Assembly (NCBI RefSeq): GCF_019670005.1
Contig: NZ_AP019783.1
Coordinates: 1,756,501 to 1,820,500, forward strand
Direction: 5' to 3'
DNA length: 64,000 bases
Source of the DNA: Methylomagnum ishizawai
GTDB lineage: Bacteria > Pseudomonadota > Gammaproteobacteria > Methylococcales > Methylococcaceae
The notes below the pieces were generated by a model. The model saw only the letters and a list, made by a program, of their open reading frames with translations. It was not told where the DNA came from and ran no database searches. Below are positions 18,271-26,933 of this stretch, one piece after another (within the stretch, counting starts at the first letter, position 1; each line of letters opens with the position of its first letter). Both the position numbers and the translations under genes were made by a program.

Positions 18271-18450
18271 TCATCCATGGAATTCTAGGAACTTGCCTTG
18301 GAAATCGGTAAATTTCTCGGCTTCGGCGGTTTCGGGTATCTGTTTGAATAAAATAATGACTTCCGCCTCGCAGCCAATGGGGGCTTCCGGTATGGTTAAG
18401 CGAATTTCATGGTTGGCATCTATAGAGATTGCGCGTTTGATGGCGTGCAT
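18271..18450 (-). CDS. Small unrecognised protein, 59 aa, possibly frameshifted at its 3' end
   Basis: The frame starts MHAIKRAISIDANHEIRLTI and contains GCEAEVIILFKQ. This beta-hairpin layout (a short N-terminal strand, DANHEI, then a hydrophobic VIIL strand) is like small antitoxin-like proteins that often precede PIN toxins, though no toxin is present. The stop falls just where a second frame opens: MDEVVAHVQKLRKDRK (18228-18278), whose TGA overlaps the DUF3592 ATG. One reading is that the original C-terminus was in the second frame and a single-base slip separated it. Alternatively both frames are short leader genes. Low certainty. Confidence 0.45.
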   Translation of the reverse strand: MHAIKRAISIDANHEIRLTIPEAPIGCEAEVIILFKQIPETAEAEKFTDFQGKFLEFHG

Positions 18451-18503
18451 TATGGGCTTCTAATAGAGGCTTGTTGCTATGGTTGTCCAAAGATATAAAA
18501 GCT

Positions 18504-18528
18504 ATTCCCTTCGTTCAGCGCATCCTAC
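18504..18528. repeat. Dispersed 25-bp repeat (copy 1)
   Basis: ATTCCCTTCGTTCAGCGCAT followed by CCTAC. It recurs at 58825-58849 with one mismatch. It lies 4 bp beyond the hpnO stop codon, a typical location for an extragenic repeat element. Confidence 0.65.
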
Positions 18529-18532
18529 CTAT

Positions 18533-19924
18533 TCAAGCCCCCGCCTTCTGCTTCAACGCATGGCTAATCAGATTCTTCCCCAAATCCTTGATCGCCCCGC
18601 CCACTTCCTGGGTATCGCCGATGACTTGGTCCATGGCCCGGAGTATCCAATCCCGGTCTTTTTCGGTGACGACCAGGGGCGGCAGGAACTTCACCACGTT
18701 CATGCCATGGCCCGCCACCTGGCTGAGTATCCGGTGGTTCTTGAACAGCGGGATGGTGATGGTTTGACTGAACAGCCCCTTGTTGGCGGCTTCCAGCCCG
18801 GCGAAGGCGGCTTTGCGCAGCAGGCCGTCGGGCGAGCCGAATTCCACCGCGATCATCAACCCCTTGCCGCGCACCTGCTTGAGGAAATCGTATTTCGGGA
18901 TCATGGCCCGCATGCCCTCCACGATCTCGCCGCCGATCTTGGCGGCGTTCTCCACCAACTTCTCCTCTTCGATCACCTTGAGCGTGGCGAGGCCCGCCGC
19001 CATCGCCATATTGTTCTTGGAGAAGGTCGAGCCATGCACCACGGCGCGGTCCATGCGGTTGAATACCGCGTCCATGATCCGCGCCGTCATGGCGACCGCG
19101 CCCACCGGCACGAAACCGCCCGACAGCGCCTTCGCCATCAGGATCATGTCGGGTTCCACACCCCAATGCTCGACCGCCCAGAATTTCCCGGTGCGGCCCA
19201 GCCCGGTCTGGACCTCGTCGGCCACGAGCAAGGTGCCGTATTTGCGGCACAGCTTGGCGGCTTCCGGCAGGTAGCTATCGGAGGGGATGTTCACGCCCTT
19301 GCCCTGTACCGGCTCGAAGATGAAGGCCGCCACGTCCTGGTTTTTCAGGGCGTTTTCCAGCGCGGGTAGGTTGTCGAACGGCACCGCCACGCAGCCCGGC
19401 AGCAAGGGACCGAAGCCTTCGCGGAACACCTCCTCGCCGTTCAAGGACAAAGCGCCCAGGGTCAGACCGTGGAAGCCATGCTCGCAATAGACGATCTTCT
19501 CGCGCTGGGTGGTGTAGCGGGCGAATTTGATCGCAGCTTCGTTGGCTTCCGCGCCGGAGTTGCAGAAGAACATCTTGCTCAGGTTGGGCGGGCAATGCTT
19601 CAGCAGGGCTTCGGCCAAGAGGCCGCTCAGCAGCGACACGTCCATCTGCACCAAATCCGGCAATTCGGCGTCCAGCACGTCCCGGAGCGCCTGCACCACT
19701 TCCGGGTGGTTGCGGCCCAGGGCGAACACGCCGAAGCCGCTCAGAAGATCAAGGTATTCGTTGCCCTGGTTGTCGTAGAGATAGGGACCGCTGGCGCGGG
19801 TGTAGACCCGGTCGTAGCCGATGGTTTTCAGCACCCGCACCATCTGGGTGTTGAGGTGGGCATCGTGCAAATCGAAATTCTTGCCGGGGTGGGTTTGGAG
19901 TAAATCCTTGATGTAGCTGGACAT
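18533..19924 (-). CDS. hpnO: HpnO, hopanoid-associated class III aminotransferase
   Basis: PLP-dependent aminotransferase (463 aa) proposed from work in other bacteria to aminate the ribose-derived side chain, giving aminobacteriohopanetriol-type hopanoids. Class III features are present: FFCNSGAEANEAAIKFAR, the PLP Asp region LLVADEVQTGLGRTG, and the PLP lysine in GSTFSKNNMAM. The start MSSYIKDLLQTHPGKNFDL is typical. It is last in the sqs-shc-hpnG-hpnN-hpnO series, 44 bp after hpnN. The sugar-like substrate is taken from the family. Confidence 0.92.
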   Translation of the reverse strand: MSSYIKDLLQTHPGKNFDLHDAHLNTQMVRVLKTIGYDRVYTRASGPYLYDNQGNEYLDLLSGFGVFALGRNHPEVVQALRDVLDAELPDLVQMDVSLLSGLLAEALLKHCPPNLSKMFFCNSGAEANEAAIKFARYTTQREKIVYCEHGFHGLTLGALSLNGEEVFREGFGPLLPGCVAVPFDNLPALENALKNQDVAAFIFEPVQGKGVNIPSDSYLPEAAKLCRKYGTLLVADEVQTGLGRTGKFWAVEHWGVEPDMILMAKALSGGFVPVGAVAMTARIMDAVFNRMDRAVVHGSTFSKNNMAMAAGLATLKVIEEEKLVENAAKIGGEIVEGMRAMIPKYDFLKQVRGKGLMIAVEFGSPDGLLRKAAFAGLEAANKGLFSQTITIPLFKNHRILSQVAGHGMNVVKFLPPLVVTEKDRDWILRAMDQVIGDTQEVGGAIKDLGKNLISHALKQKAGA

Positions 19925-19968
19925 GGCCGAAGTCGAGAAGATATTGAAATGATTGGGATTTTACACGA

Positions 19969-22608
19969 TCAATGGGTGCGCGGCAGGCGCAGGGTGCTGA
20001 ACGCGGGCAAGACCACCAGGGCGCACACCAGGGTCAGCAACAAGCCGATGGCGAGCAACATCCCCATGCTGGCGGTGCCCGCGTGGTGGGTGAAGGCGAG
20101 GCTGGAAAAACTGAACACCGTGGTCAGCGAGCCATACAAGACGCCCCGCGCCTCGCTGCTGCTCAACAGGTTGTCCTCGCTGGAGCGGAGATAGTGCAGC
20201 CGGTGGGCCATGTGGATGCCGCTGTCCACGCCCAGCCCGAACAGCAAGGGCAGGGCGATGATATTGGCGAAATTGAACGGCACGCCCACCAGCACCGTCA
20301 TGGCGGCGGTGAACAGCGAGGCCAGCAGCAAGGGCAGCAACACCAGCAAGGTATCCTTGATATTCCGCAGCACGATCAGGAGGATGACCGTGGTCAGGGC
20401 GAAGGCGATGGCGAACGCCTGCTGGAAGGCGACGATGACCTCGTTCATCGATTCCAGATAGGTCACGGGCAGGTCGGTGACATCGGGATCGACCTTTTGC
20501 GCGTCCAGGATGAATTCCCTTAGATTGTCGAGGTCGTTCAAGTCCTTTTTGGGGAAGATTTGCAAGCGGTAGAGTCCATCGGCGCTGATCCAGCGCTCCA
20601 CCAAATCCTTGGGCAGGGATTCCAGGGTGATGGGCTGGGCGTCCAGGCTTTTCCGCAGATTGGCGATGATGGGTGGCAGCGGGTCGAGGAGGCTGCTCTG
20701 TAGGCGGTCCAGCAGGGCTTGGCGCGCCGCGGGCGTGGTTTCCAGTTGGGCGCGGAACGTGTTGAGTGCTTGATCCAAGGGACCGAGCACGCCATCGTCC
20801 CCGCTCGCGGCCAGCCGTTCTTGGACGGCACGATGGAATTGTTCCACCGCCGCCACCGTCGCTCCGCCCGGTTTGGGTCCGGTGAAGCTTTCCAACTGCG
20901 GACCCATGACCAGGGCGAGGTCGGACAGGATCGCCAGCTTGTCCTCCTGCTCGCCCGGCACCAGATCGAAGATGTTCATCACCCGGTCCACCGTGGGCAG
21001 GCGCTCGAAGCGGGCTTTGCGGGTTTGGGCCTCTTCGGCGTTCGGGGCCAGGGACGCCAGGGTCATGGGCGTGGTGTCCTGCGATTGCAGCAGGTATTTG
21101 AAGGTCTTCACCGATTCTGTGCTTTGGTCCCGGAGGTTCAAGGGATTGAAATCCACCTGTACCTGGAACACCAGGCCCAACGCCCCGAGTCCCAGTAGGA
21201 TCGTCACGATCCGCACTTGCTTGGCATAGCGCAAAGGCCAGTTCGAGGAAAAGGCCGGGGGTTTTTGGCGGGTCTTGGCGGTTTTGAGCTTGGGTTTGGG
21301 GTGGATGGGCATGACCCGCATCAGGGCCGGCAACACGGTGAAGGTGGTCGCCAGGGCGATGAACATGCTGGTGCCGGCGATGACGCCGAGTTCCGCCACC
21401 CCGGAATACTTGGTCGGGATGAAGGCGAACAAGCCCAATGCCCCGGTGATGGCGCTCAGCACCAGGGACGAGCCGGTCGAGGTCAGGGTGCCGTGCAAGG
21501 CATCGCGGTCGGTCTGGCCGCGCAGGATCAATTCCCGGTAGCGTAGGCAGAAATGCGAGGAATAGGCGTCGCCCATGCCGATGAACAGCACCGCGAAGCC
21601 GATGGAGATGAGGTTCAACTGGCCGATGGCGGCGGTGGCGAAACCCAGCGAGAAAATCAGCCCCATGGTCAGGGTCAGCGTGGTGGCGAACATCAGCTTG
21701 AACGAGCGGTAGGCGAACCACAGCGTCAGGCTGACCAGCACCAACGAAGCCAGCCCCGCGCCGCCCATCCCGAGGCCGATGGTCTGCATTTCCTCGTGTT
21801 CCAGCACCACCTCGCCGGTCTTATGCACCACCACGCCGGCCAGTTCGCCCTGGACGGTGGCGGCGACGATCCTATCGACGGCGGCGATGGCCTTTTCGGC
21901 GGGCTGCATCTCCGAGAAATTCAGGATCGGCGTGGCGATGATGAAGCGTTTGGTGATGCCCAGCCCGGAGTTGCGGCTGCTCATCAATTGCTGCCAGGAC
22001 ACCTGGTAGGGCCGGCCCGCCGCCACCGCCGCCACCGCCTCGCGGACCTTGTGCAACAACGGCTTGAGGTCCAGGTCGAGGTCGTGCTGGTCGCCCTCGG
22101 TCAGGGCTTGGCCGACGATGCCGAACAAGCCCCGCAAGGTGTTGTCCTCGGCGATGCGCCCGATGAAGGGCTGGGCCTGGGCCAGTTGGGCGGCGAGGGA
22201 CTCAAGCTCTTGGGGACTCAGGTACAAAAGGCCGTTGCGGGCGAAGAATTCGCCGTCGTCCGGGACGTAGACCGCCGAGAAATCGGCCCGGTCGGCCCGC
22301 AGGGCATCGCCGATCCGTTCCACGGCGGTCTGGGTGTCCTCCGGCGTCTGACCCTCGACCAAGAGGAGGATGGTATTCACATCCTGTGGGAAGGCGGTTT
22401 CCAAACGGATGCGGTTCCTCTGGAACGGCACGTCGGTGGCGATCATGTCGGCGGTGTTGGTGTTGACCGATAGGTTCTCCACCGTGTACCACAGGCTCAG
22501 TCCGCAAGCGGCCACGAAGAACAGGATCACCAGCCAGGGGTGGCTCATGACATGGGTTTCCCAGCCGTGGATCAGGCGGAGCAGGAAACGGGAGGCGAGC
22601 TTGGTCAT
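19969..22608 (-). CDS. hpnN: HpnN, RND-superfamily hopanoid transporter
   Basis: An MMPL/RND type exporter (879 aa) that moves hopanoids to the outer membrane. It has two copies of the sterol-sensing-like membrane block: the first around residues 260-460 (GGAGLASLVLVSLTLWFAYR, then the SIGFAVLFIGMGDAYSSHFC segment with its acidic pore residue) and the second around residues 720-870 (IIALPLLFGLGVDSGIHMAH). Large periplasmic loops lie between them. It starts immediately after the hpnG stop. No membrane-fusion partner is needed in this family. Confidence 0.93.
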   Translation of the reverse strand: MTKLASRFLLRLIHGWETHVMSHPWLVILFFVAACGLSLWYTVENLSVNTNTADMIATDVPFQRNRIRLETAFPQDVNTILLLVEGQTPEDTQTAVERIGDALRADRADFSAVYVPDDGEFFARNGLLYLSPQELESLAAQLAQAQPFIGRIAEDNTLRGLFGIVGQALTEGDQHDLDLDLKPLLHKVREAVAAVAAGRPYQVSWQQLMSSRNSGLGITKRFIIATPILNFSEMQPAEKAIAAVDRIVAATVQGELAGVVVHKTGEVVLEHEEMQTIGLGMGGAGLASLVLVSLTLWFAYRSFKLMFATTLTLTMGLIFSLGFATAAIGQLNLISIGFAVLFIGMGDAYSSHFCLRYRELILRGQTDRDALHGTLTSTGSSLVLSAITGALGLFAFIPTKYSGVAELGVIAGTSMFIALATTFTVLPALMRVMPIHPKPKLKTAKTRQKPPAFSSNWPLRYAKQVRIVTILLGLGALGLVFQVQVDFNPLNLRDQSTESVKTFKYLLQSQDTTPMTLASLAPNAEEAQTRKARFERLPTVDRVMNIFDLVPGEQEDKLAILSDLALVMGPQLESFTGPKPGGATVAAVEQFHRAVQERLAASGDDGVLGPLDQALNTFRAQLETTPAARQALLDRLQSSLLDPLPPIIANLRKSLDAQPITLESLPKDLVERWISADGLYRLQIFPKKDLNDLDNLREFILDAQKVDPDVTDLPVTYLESMNEVIVAFQQAFAIAFALTTVILLIVLRNIKDTLLVLLPLLLASLFTAAMTVLVGVPFNFANIIALPLLFGLGVDSGIHMAHRLHYLRSSEDNLLSSSEARGVLYGSLTTVFSFSSLAFTHHAGTASMGMLLAIGLLLTLVCALVVLPAFSTLRLPRTH

Positions 22609-23370
22609 TTAAAAATCCGGGTTCGGGGTCGGGAAGCAAAAATCCGCGCCGGAATGGGCCTTGGCGGCGCGGAGCGCTTGTAGGGCGGACTCGAAGGCCC
22701 GGCCCAGCGCCACCAGTTGCGGGACTTGGCCGGGATGGACCAGGGTATAGGCCAACAGCCACAGCAGGCGGACCTCGCCGCGCCGGTTCAGGGCGAAGGT
22801 CACGGCCTTGGGCATGTCCAGGGTCCAGTGGTCGGCGATGGCGCGTACCACCAGGAACGGCAGGCCGTGTTCCCGCGCCACCCGCGCCAGCGCCGCGCTT
22901 TCCATGTCCACCGCCGTGGCCTGGGTGGCGGCGCGTAGCGCTTGCTTGGCTGCGACGGTGGCGACCACGTGGGCGCTTTCGGCGAGGAGGTCGGTGCTGG
23001 TGCTGAGCTTTTTGTCCAGGGCCCAGGCGAAGCGCTCGTGCCAAGCGGGGTCGGGCGCGAATCGTTCGCCGTCCGCGCCCAGCAGGGTTTGGGGGATCAC
23101 CAAATATCCCGGTTGCAGCCCCGGAACCAGCGCCCCGGCGCAGCCCCAACTCATCAAGCCGGAAACGCCCTGTTGGACCAGCCGGAGGGCGGCGCGGCGG
23201 GCGTGGTCGGGACCGGCCCCCGAGGCGATCAAATGATGGCCGTCCCCGGTGCGCACCAAGCGGCCGCAACCGGGTTTGAAGCGGCGCAGGCTCTGGGCCT
23301 CGTCGGGCAGGGCGACCAGGACGCCGATGGGGTTGTGCGGGGGCTTGGGTCGGGCGCGGAGCTTCTTCAT
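22609..23370 (-). CDS. hpnG: HpnG, hopanoid-associated nucleoside phosphorylase
   Basis: Nucleosidase/phosphorylase-fold enzyme (253 aa) that removes adenine from adenosylhopane to give ribosyl- or phosphoribosylhopane. Family marks are the N-terminal IGVLVALPDEAQSLRRF, the active-site glycine stretch LIASGAGPDHARRAALRLV, and AVDMESAALARVAREHGLPF, where the Glu contacts the ribose hydroxyls, with VRAIADHW giving the catalytic Asp. It follows shc after a 163-bp spacer holding a strong hairpin and abuts hpnN. Confidence 0.92.
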   Translation of the reverse strand: MKKLRARPKPPHNPIGVLVALPDEAQSLRRFKPGCGRLVRTGDGHHLIASGAGPDHARRAALRLVQQGVSGLMSWGCAGALVPGLQPGYLVIPQTLLGADGERFAPDPAWHERFAWALDKKLSTSTDLLAESAHVVATVAAKQALRAATQATAVDMESAALARVAREHGLPFLVVRAIADHWTLDMPKAVTFALNRRGEVRLLWLLAYTLVHPGQVPQLVALGRAFESALQALRAAKAHSGADFCFPTPNPDF

Positions 23371-23432
23371 GGTGCGGGCAGCGTTTTTTCTGGGGTCTTC
23401 CCGGCTTGGGCCGTGCCACGGGCCGAAACATT

Positions 23433-23475
23433 CCGGGCCGGATTTCCAAACGGATGCTTGGAAAGCCCGGCCCGG
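23433..23475. other. Strong hairpin in the shc-hpnG spacer
   Basis: Two nested perfect arms: CCGGGCCGG / CCGGCCCGG (9 bp) outside, then TTTCCAA / TTGGAAA (7 bp) inside with an 8-base loop. No T-run follows on the minus strand, so it is not a standard terminator. It is located between two genes of one predicted transcript and could stabilise or process the mRNA or tune hpnG expression. Confidence 0.55.
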
Positions 23476-23533
23476 CGCGTTCGGACTAACACGTGGATCG
23501 GACGGGGCGGGCCACGGCCCGTCCCGTCGCGGT

Positions 23534-25492
23534 TCAGCCCCGTTCGTTGCGATACCGCGCCAAGGCCCATAGCGGGAAGAACTTATCGTAGCCGTGATAT
23601 TTCAGATAGAACACCTTGGGGAAACCGGGGGCGTTGAAATAGGGATCGTGCCAAAAGCCATCCGCGCCCTGGGTCCGCAATAGATAATCCACGCCCGCCG
23701 CCACCTCGGGCGAATCGGCCTCGCCCGCCGCCATCAGGGCCAGCAAGGCCAGGGCGGTATGGAAGGCCATGCTGTATTCGAAACGGCCCCGCTTGTCCTC
23801 GCCGGGATCGTGATAGGTGAGGTTGTCCTCGCCCCAACTGCCGTCGGGCCGCTGCACGCTCTTGAGCCAGGCGGCGGCGCGGCGCATGGCGGGGTCGTCC
23901 TTGGACATGCCCGCTGCCTCGAAACCCACCAGCACCGACCAGGTGCCATAGATATAGTTGGTGCCCCAGCGTCCGAACCAGGAACCATCGGCTTCCTGTT
24001 CCTGGCGGAGATAGGCGATTCCGGCGTCGATCACCGGCTGGAATTCGGCCCGGCGCTGTTTGTCGCTGGCCAGGAACATCACGCAGCGTCCGCTCACGTC
24101 GGCGGTGGGCGGATCGAGCAAAGCGCCATGGTCGGCGAACGGGATGTTGTTCAGGTAGTAATAGGTGTTGTCGGCGTCGAACGCGCCCCAACCGCCGTTC
24201 TCCGAGGCCATGCCCGCGATCCAGTTGCCGGCCCGGCGCAGGACTTCCTGGTGTTCCGGGCCATGGCCTTGCAGGATGGCCTGGGCCACCACGGCGGAAT
24301 CGTCCACATCCGGATAATAGGTGTTGTCGAACTGGAAGGCCCAGCCGCCGCCTTCGACATTGGGACGGCGTATCCGCCAATCGCCTGGATGGTCGGTGAG
24401 CTGTTTGCTCGCCAGCCAGCGCAGCCCGGCCTTCACGGCCATTTCGGTGCGGATGTCGCGGTCGTATTTGTTGGCCTCTTGCAGGGCGAGGCTGGACAAG
24501 CCGGTATCCCAGATCGGCGAAACGCAGGGCTGGCAATACGCATGGTCGTCCTTGAACACCAACAGCCGGTCGATGGATTCCTTGGCGATGCGGCGGTATT
24601 CATGCTCGGGCGGATAGCCCAGCAAATCCAGGGCTTCGTAGGCGTTGACCATGGCCGGGAAAATCGCGCCCAGGCCATCGACGCCGTTGAGGCGCTCGAC
24701 GAACCAGTCCAAGGCCTTTTGGGTGGCTTTTTGGCGCAGGGCTTTGGGGATCAGGGGTTCCAGCCTGAAGCCCACCCGTTCCAAGGCCAGGATCACCTTG
24801 CCCAGCGGGGTTTTGACATGGGAGAAATAATCGCGCTCTTGTTCCGGGTCCACGGTGAAGAGTTCGCGCACGCCGATCTTGAGCGGATTGCGGGCCTTCA
24901 CCTTGTGGCTGCACAGGATGAACAAGGGCACCATCACCGTGCGCGACCAATAGGAGACCTTGTCCAGGTGGAACGGGAACCACTTGGGCAGCAGCATGAT
25001 TTCCACCGGGATGAAGGGCACGGCCCGCCACGGCACCTGCTCGAACATCGCCAGCATGATGCGGGTGAACACATTGGAATGGGCCGCGCCGCCCTGGGCC
25101 AAGACCCAATCCCGCGCCTTTTTCATGTGGGGGGCGTCGATATCGTCGCCCGCCAGCTTCAGCGCGTAATAGACCTTCACCGTGCAGCTCATGTCGCCGG
25201 GGCCGCCGGTGAACAGCGGGTAGCTGCCGTCCGCCTGCTGGTGGGCGCGGAGGTAGACGGCGATCTTGGCTTGCAAGTCCGCGTCGATCTCGTCCATGAA
25301 ATGCATCATCAGGATGTATTCCGACGGGATGGTGCAATCGGCTTCCAATTCGAAGACCCAATAGCCCTCTGGATACTGTAGTGCCAGGAGCGGCTCTTTG
25401 ACGCGGCGGATGGCTTGGTCCAGCGGGGTTTCGTACGGCTTGAGGAAAGCCGAATCGATAGCGGTGCTGCGGGCTGCCGGTTCTGTAAACAT
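23534..25492 (-). CDS. shc: Squalene-hopene cyclase
   Basis: Membrane-associated class II triterpene cyclase (652 aa) turning squalene into hopene and hopanol. The catalytic acid motif DVDD is at residues 395-398 in YYPDVDDSAVVAQA. QW repeats are visible, for example QADGSYPLF, GGWGAFDADNTYY, EADGSWFGRWGTNYIYGTWS and RPDGSWGEDN. The aromatic cavity residues around FQFDNTYYPD look normal. Length and alignment are as in Methylococcus-type SHC. It lies 32 bp after squalene synthase and is the core gene of the hopanoid locus. Confidence 0.97.
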   Translation of the reverse strand: MFTEPAARSTAIDSAFLKPYETPLDQAIRRVKEPLLALQYPEGYWVFELEADCTIPSEYILMMHFMDEIDADLQAKIAVYLRAHQQADGSYPLFTGGPGDMSCTVKVYYALKLAGDDIDAPHMKKARDWVLAQGGAAHSNVFTRIMLAMFEQVPWRAVPFIPVEIMLLPKWFPFHLDKVSYWSRTVMVPLFILCSHKVKARNPLKIGVRELFTVDPEQERDYFSHVKTPLGKVILALERVGFRLEPLIPKALRQKATQKALDWFVERLNGVDGLGAIFPAMVNAYEALDLLGYPPEHEYRRIAKESIDRLLVFKDDHAYCQPCVSPIWDTGLSSLALQEANKYDRDIRTEMAVKAGLRWLASKQLTDHPGDWRIRRPNVEGGGWAFQFDNTYYPDVDDSAVVAQAILQGHGPEHQEVLRRAGNWIAGMASENGGWGAFDADNTYYYLNNIPFADHGALLDPPTADVSGRCVMFLASDKQRRAEFQPVIDAGIAYLRQEQEADGSWFGRWGTNYIYGTWSVLVGFEAAGMSKDDPAMRRAAAWLKSVQRPDGSWGEDNLTYHDPGEDKRGRFEYSMAFHTALALLALMAAGEADSPEVAAGVDYLLRTQGADGFWHDPYFNAPGFPKVFYLKYHGYDKFFPLWALARYRNERG

Positions 25493-25524
25493 AGCTAAGA
25501 GATTCCCTTATTGTGGTTGGCTGC

Positions 25525-26616
25525 TTAGGATTCTGGGGGATGCGCCGGGAGCGAGGGCCGGTTGGGCTCCGGTGGCAACCCGGTGGTGGCGAGGGCGAAG
25601 CTGGCGTTCAACAGCGGGTTGCAGGCACGGAACAAGCGGCTGGTCAAGATGGTGGCCTTGACCGCGCGGCGGGTGATCTTGACTTCGGAGGAGGCGGCGA
25701 AATCCAAATGGCGGTTGATCTTGCGCAGGGTCAGCACCGCCATGCCCAAGGCCCATAGGCAGAATTCCCGGAGTCCGGTTTCCTGCGGTGGGATGAGCAG
25801 GGTGTAGCGCAAGGCATTGCGTAAATGGCCGCGGGCGATGCCGATCAAATCCTGGAATCCGGCGCGGAAGGCCGGGCTGTCATGGCCGGGCGCGAGTTCG
25901 CGCAGATCGTAGCCATGGGCGTCGAAGATGTTTTGCGGTAGCCAGCACACGCCCCGGCCACGGTCGTCCCACAGGTCTTTCAGGATGTTGGTCATCTGCA
26001 AGCCCTGGCCGAAGGAGACGGCGAGTTCCATCATGGCGGCGCGGTGGGCGGCGATCGCGGGCGAATAATGGCAGAACAAGCGGGTCAGCATTTCCCCGAC
26101 CACGCCGGCCACGTAATAGCAATAGGCGTCCATTTCCGCCATCGTGGCGAGCCCCGCGCTCAGGTCGCGGTCCTGGAATTCGGCCATGCCCCGCGCCATG
26201 ATCTCGACGCAACAGGCGAGGGCGTCCTGCTGTTCTTCCGCGAAGCCGTGGGTGATGGCGACCACCCTGGGGATCAGGCCGATCAATTCGTGTTCGGCGG
26301 GCAGGGTCTGGTCCGACAGCAGCGGGGCCAGGGCGTCGCGCAAGGCCGCGGGCGGTTCCCGGCCCCGCACCACCTGGGCGAATTGCTGGCAGAACCGGCG
26401 CTTCTGGATGGAGTCCAACGCGACCTCGTCCTCGATGGTATCGACGATCCGGCACAGCAAATAGGCGTTGGCGACCGGCTTGGCCAGGGCCGGGGGCAAT
26501 TGCGGGATGGTCAGGGCGAAAGTGCGCGAGACGCCTTGCAAGAGATGGTCTTGCAGGGCGTCGTCGGATAGGGATGCGGTCCCCTGGGATAGGTCCATGG
26601 GGCGGTTAGCGCTCAT
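25525..26616 (-). CDS. Squalene synthase (farnesyl-diphosphate farnesyltransferase)
   Basis: A 363-aa trans-isoprenyl diphosphate synthase making squalene from two farnesyl diphosphates with NADPH. Aspartate-rich motif 1 is DTIEDE (residues 59-64) in AYLLCRIVDTIEDE and motif 2 is GLQMTNILKDLWDD (residues 205-218). MDAYCYYVAGVVGEMLTRL matches the catalytic helix of the eukaryote-like SQS group rather than HpnC or HpnD, and the single gene fits that route. A membrane anchor is not obvious. Start MSANRPMDL at 26616; upstream frame residues to 26757 look non-coding. MDLSQG at 26598 is an alternative start. Confidence 0.88.
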   Translation of the reverse strand: MSANRPMDLSQGTASLSDDALQDHLLQGVSRTFALTIPQLPPALAKPVANAYLLCRIVDTIEDEVALDSIQKRRFCQQFAQVVRGREPPAALRDALAPLLSDQTLPAEHELIGLIPRVVAITHGFAEEQQDALACCVEIMARGMAEFQDRDLSAGLATMAEMDAYCYYVAGVVGEMLTRLFCHYSPAIAAHRAAMMELAVSFGQGLQMTNILKDLWDDRGRGVCWLPQNIFDAHGYDLRELAPGHDSPAFRAGFQDLIGIARGHLRNALRYTLLIPPQETGLREFCLWALGMAVLTLRKINRHLDFAASSEVKITRRAVKATILTSRLFRACNPLLNASFALATTGLPPEPNRPSLPAHPPES

Positions 26617-26933
26617 GCGGGCAACGCGGCTCCGTGTGGTGTTTTTCCAACCGTTTCGGGTCTTGGGCGATCCCGGCATCGGGGCCGGGGCTTGGGCTAT
26701 CGGTCTTTCCGTCAAGCGATGTTGTATTTTAACGAAAAAGAGTTGAGGAAAATACAACTAAACGCTAGCATGTTGTTCAAAGTTTGGGAATAGTTGGAGT
26801 TTCCCGGTTTCCACGACGCTGGAGCGGGGAATTCCAAGGCCCGACCAAGATTTCCGATGGCCGGCCGTGTTTCTATTACGCAACAGGACGCCATCCCCGA
26901 TAGTTTCAACCGACCATTCAATGGAGACGACGC
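26617..26933. promoter_or_regulatory. Divergent promoter region between squalene synthase and hpnH
   Basis: A 317-bp spacer separating divergent hopanoid genes. A perfect 10-bp inverted repeat, GTTGTATTTT (26721-26730) and AAAATACAAC (26749-26758), spaced 18 bp, lies in an AT-rich patch that stands out from the GC-rich surroundings. The hpnH start is preceded by a GGAG ribosome binding site. I found no full sigma-70 box by eye, so promoter positions are open. Confidence 0.5.

Noticed and set aside
23759-25381. 540-codon plus-strand frame opposite squalene-hopene cyclase
   Set aside because: Antisense shadow; the shc product on the minus strand is unambiguous (DVDD and QW motifs).
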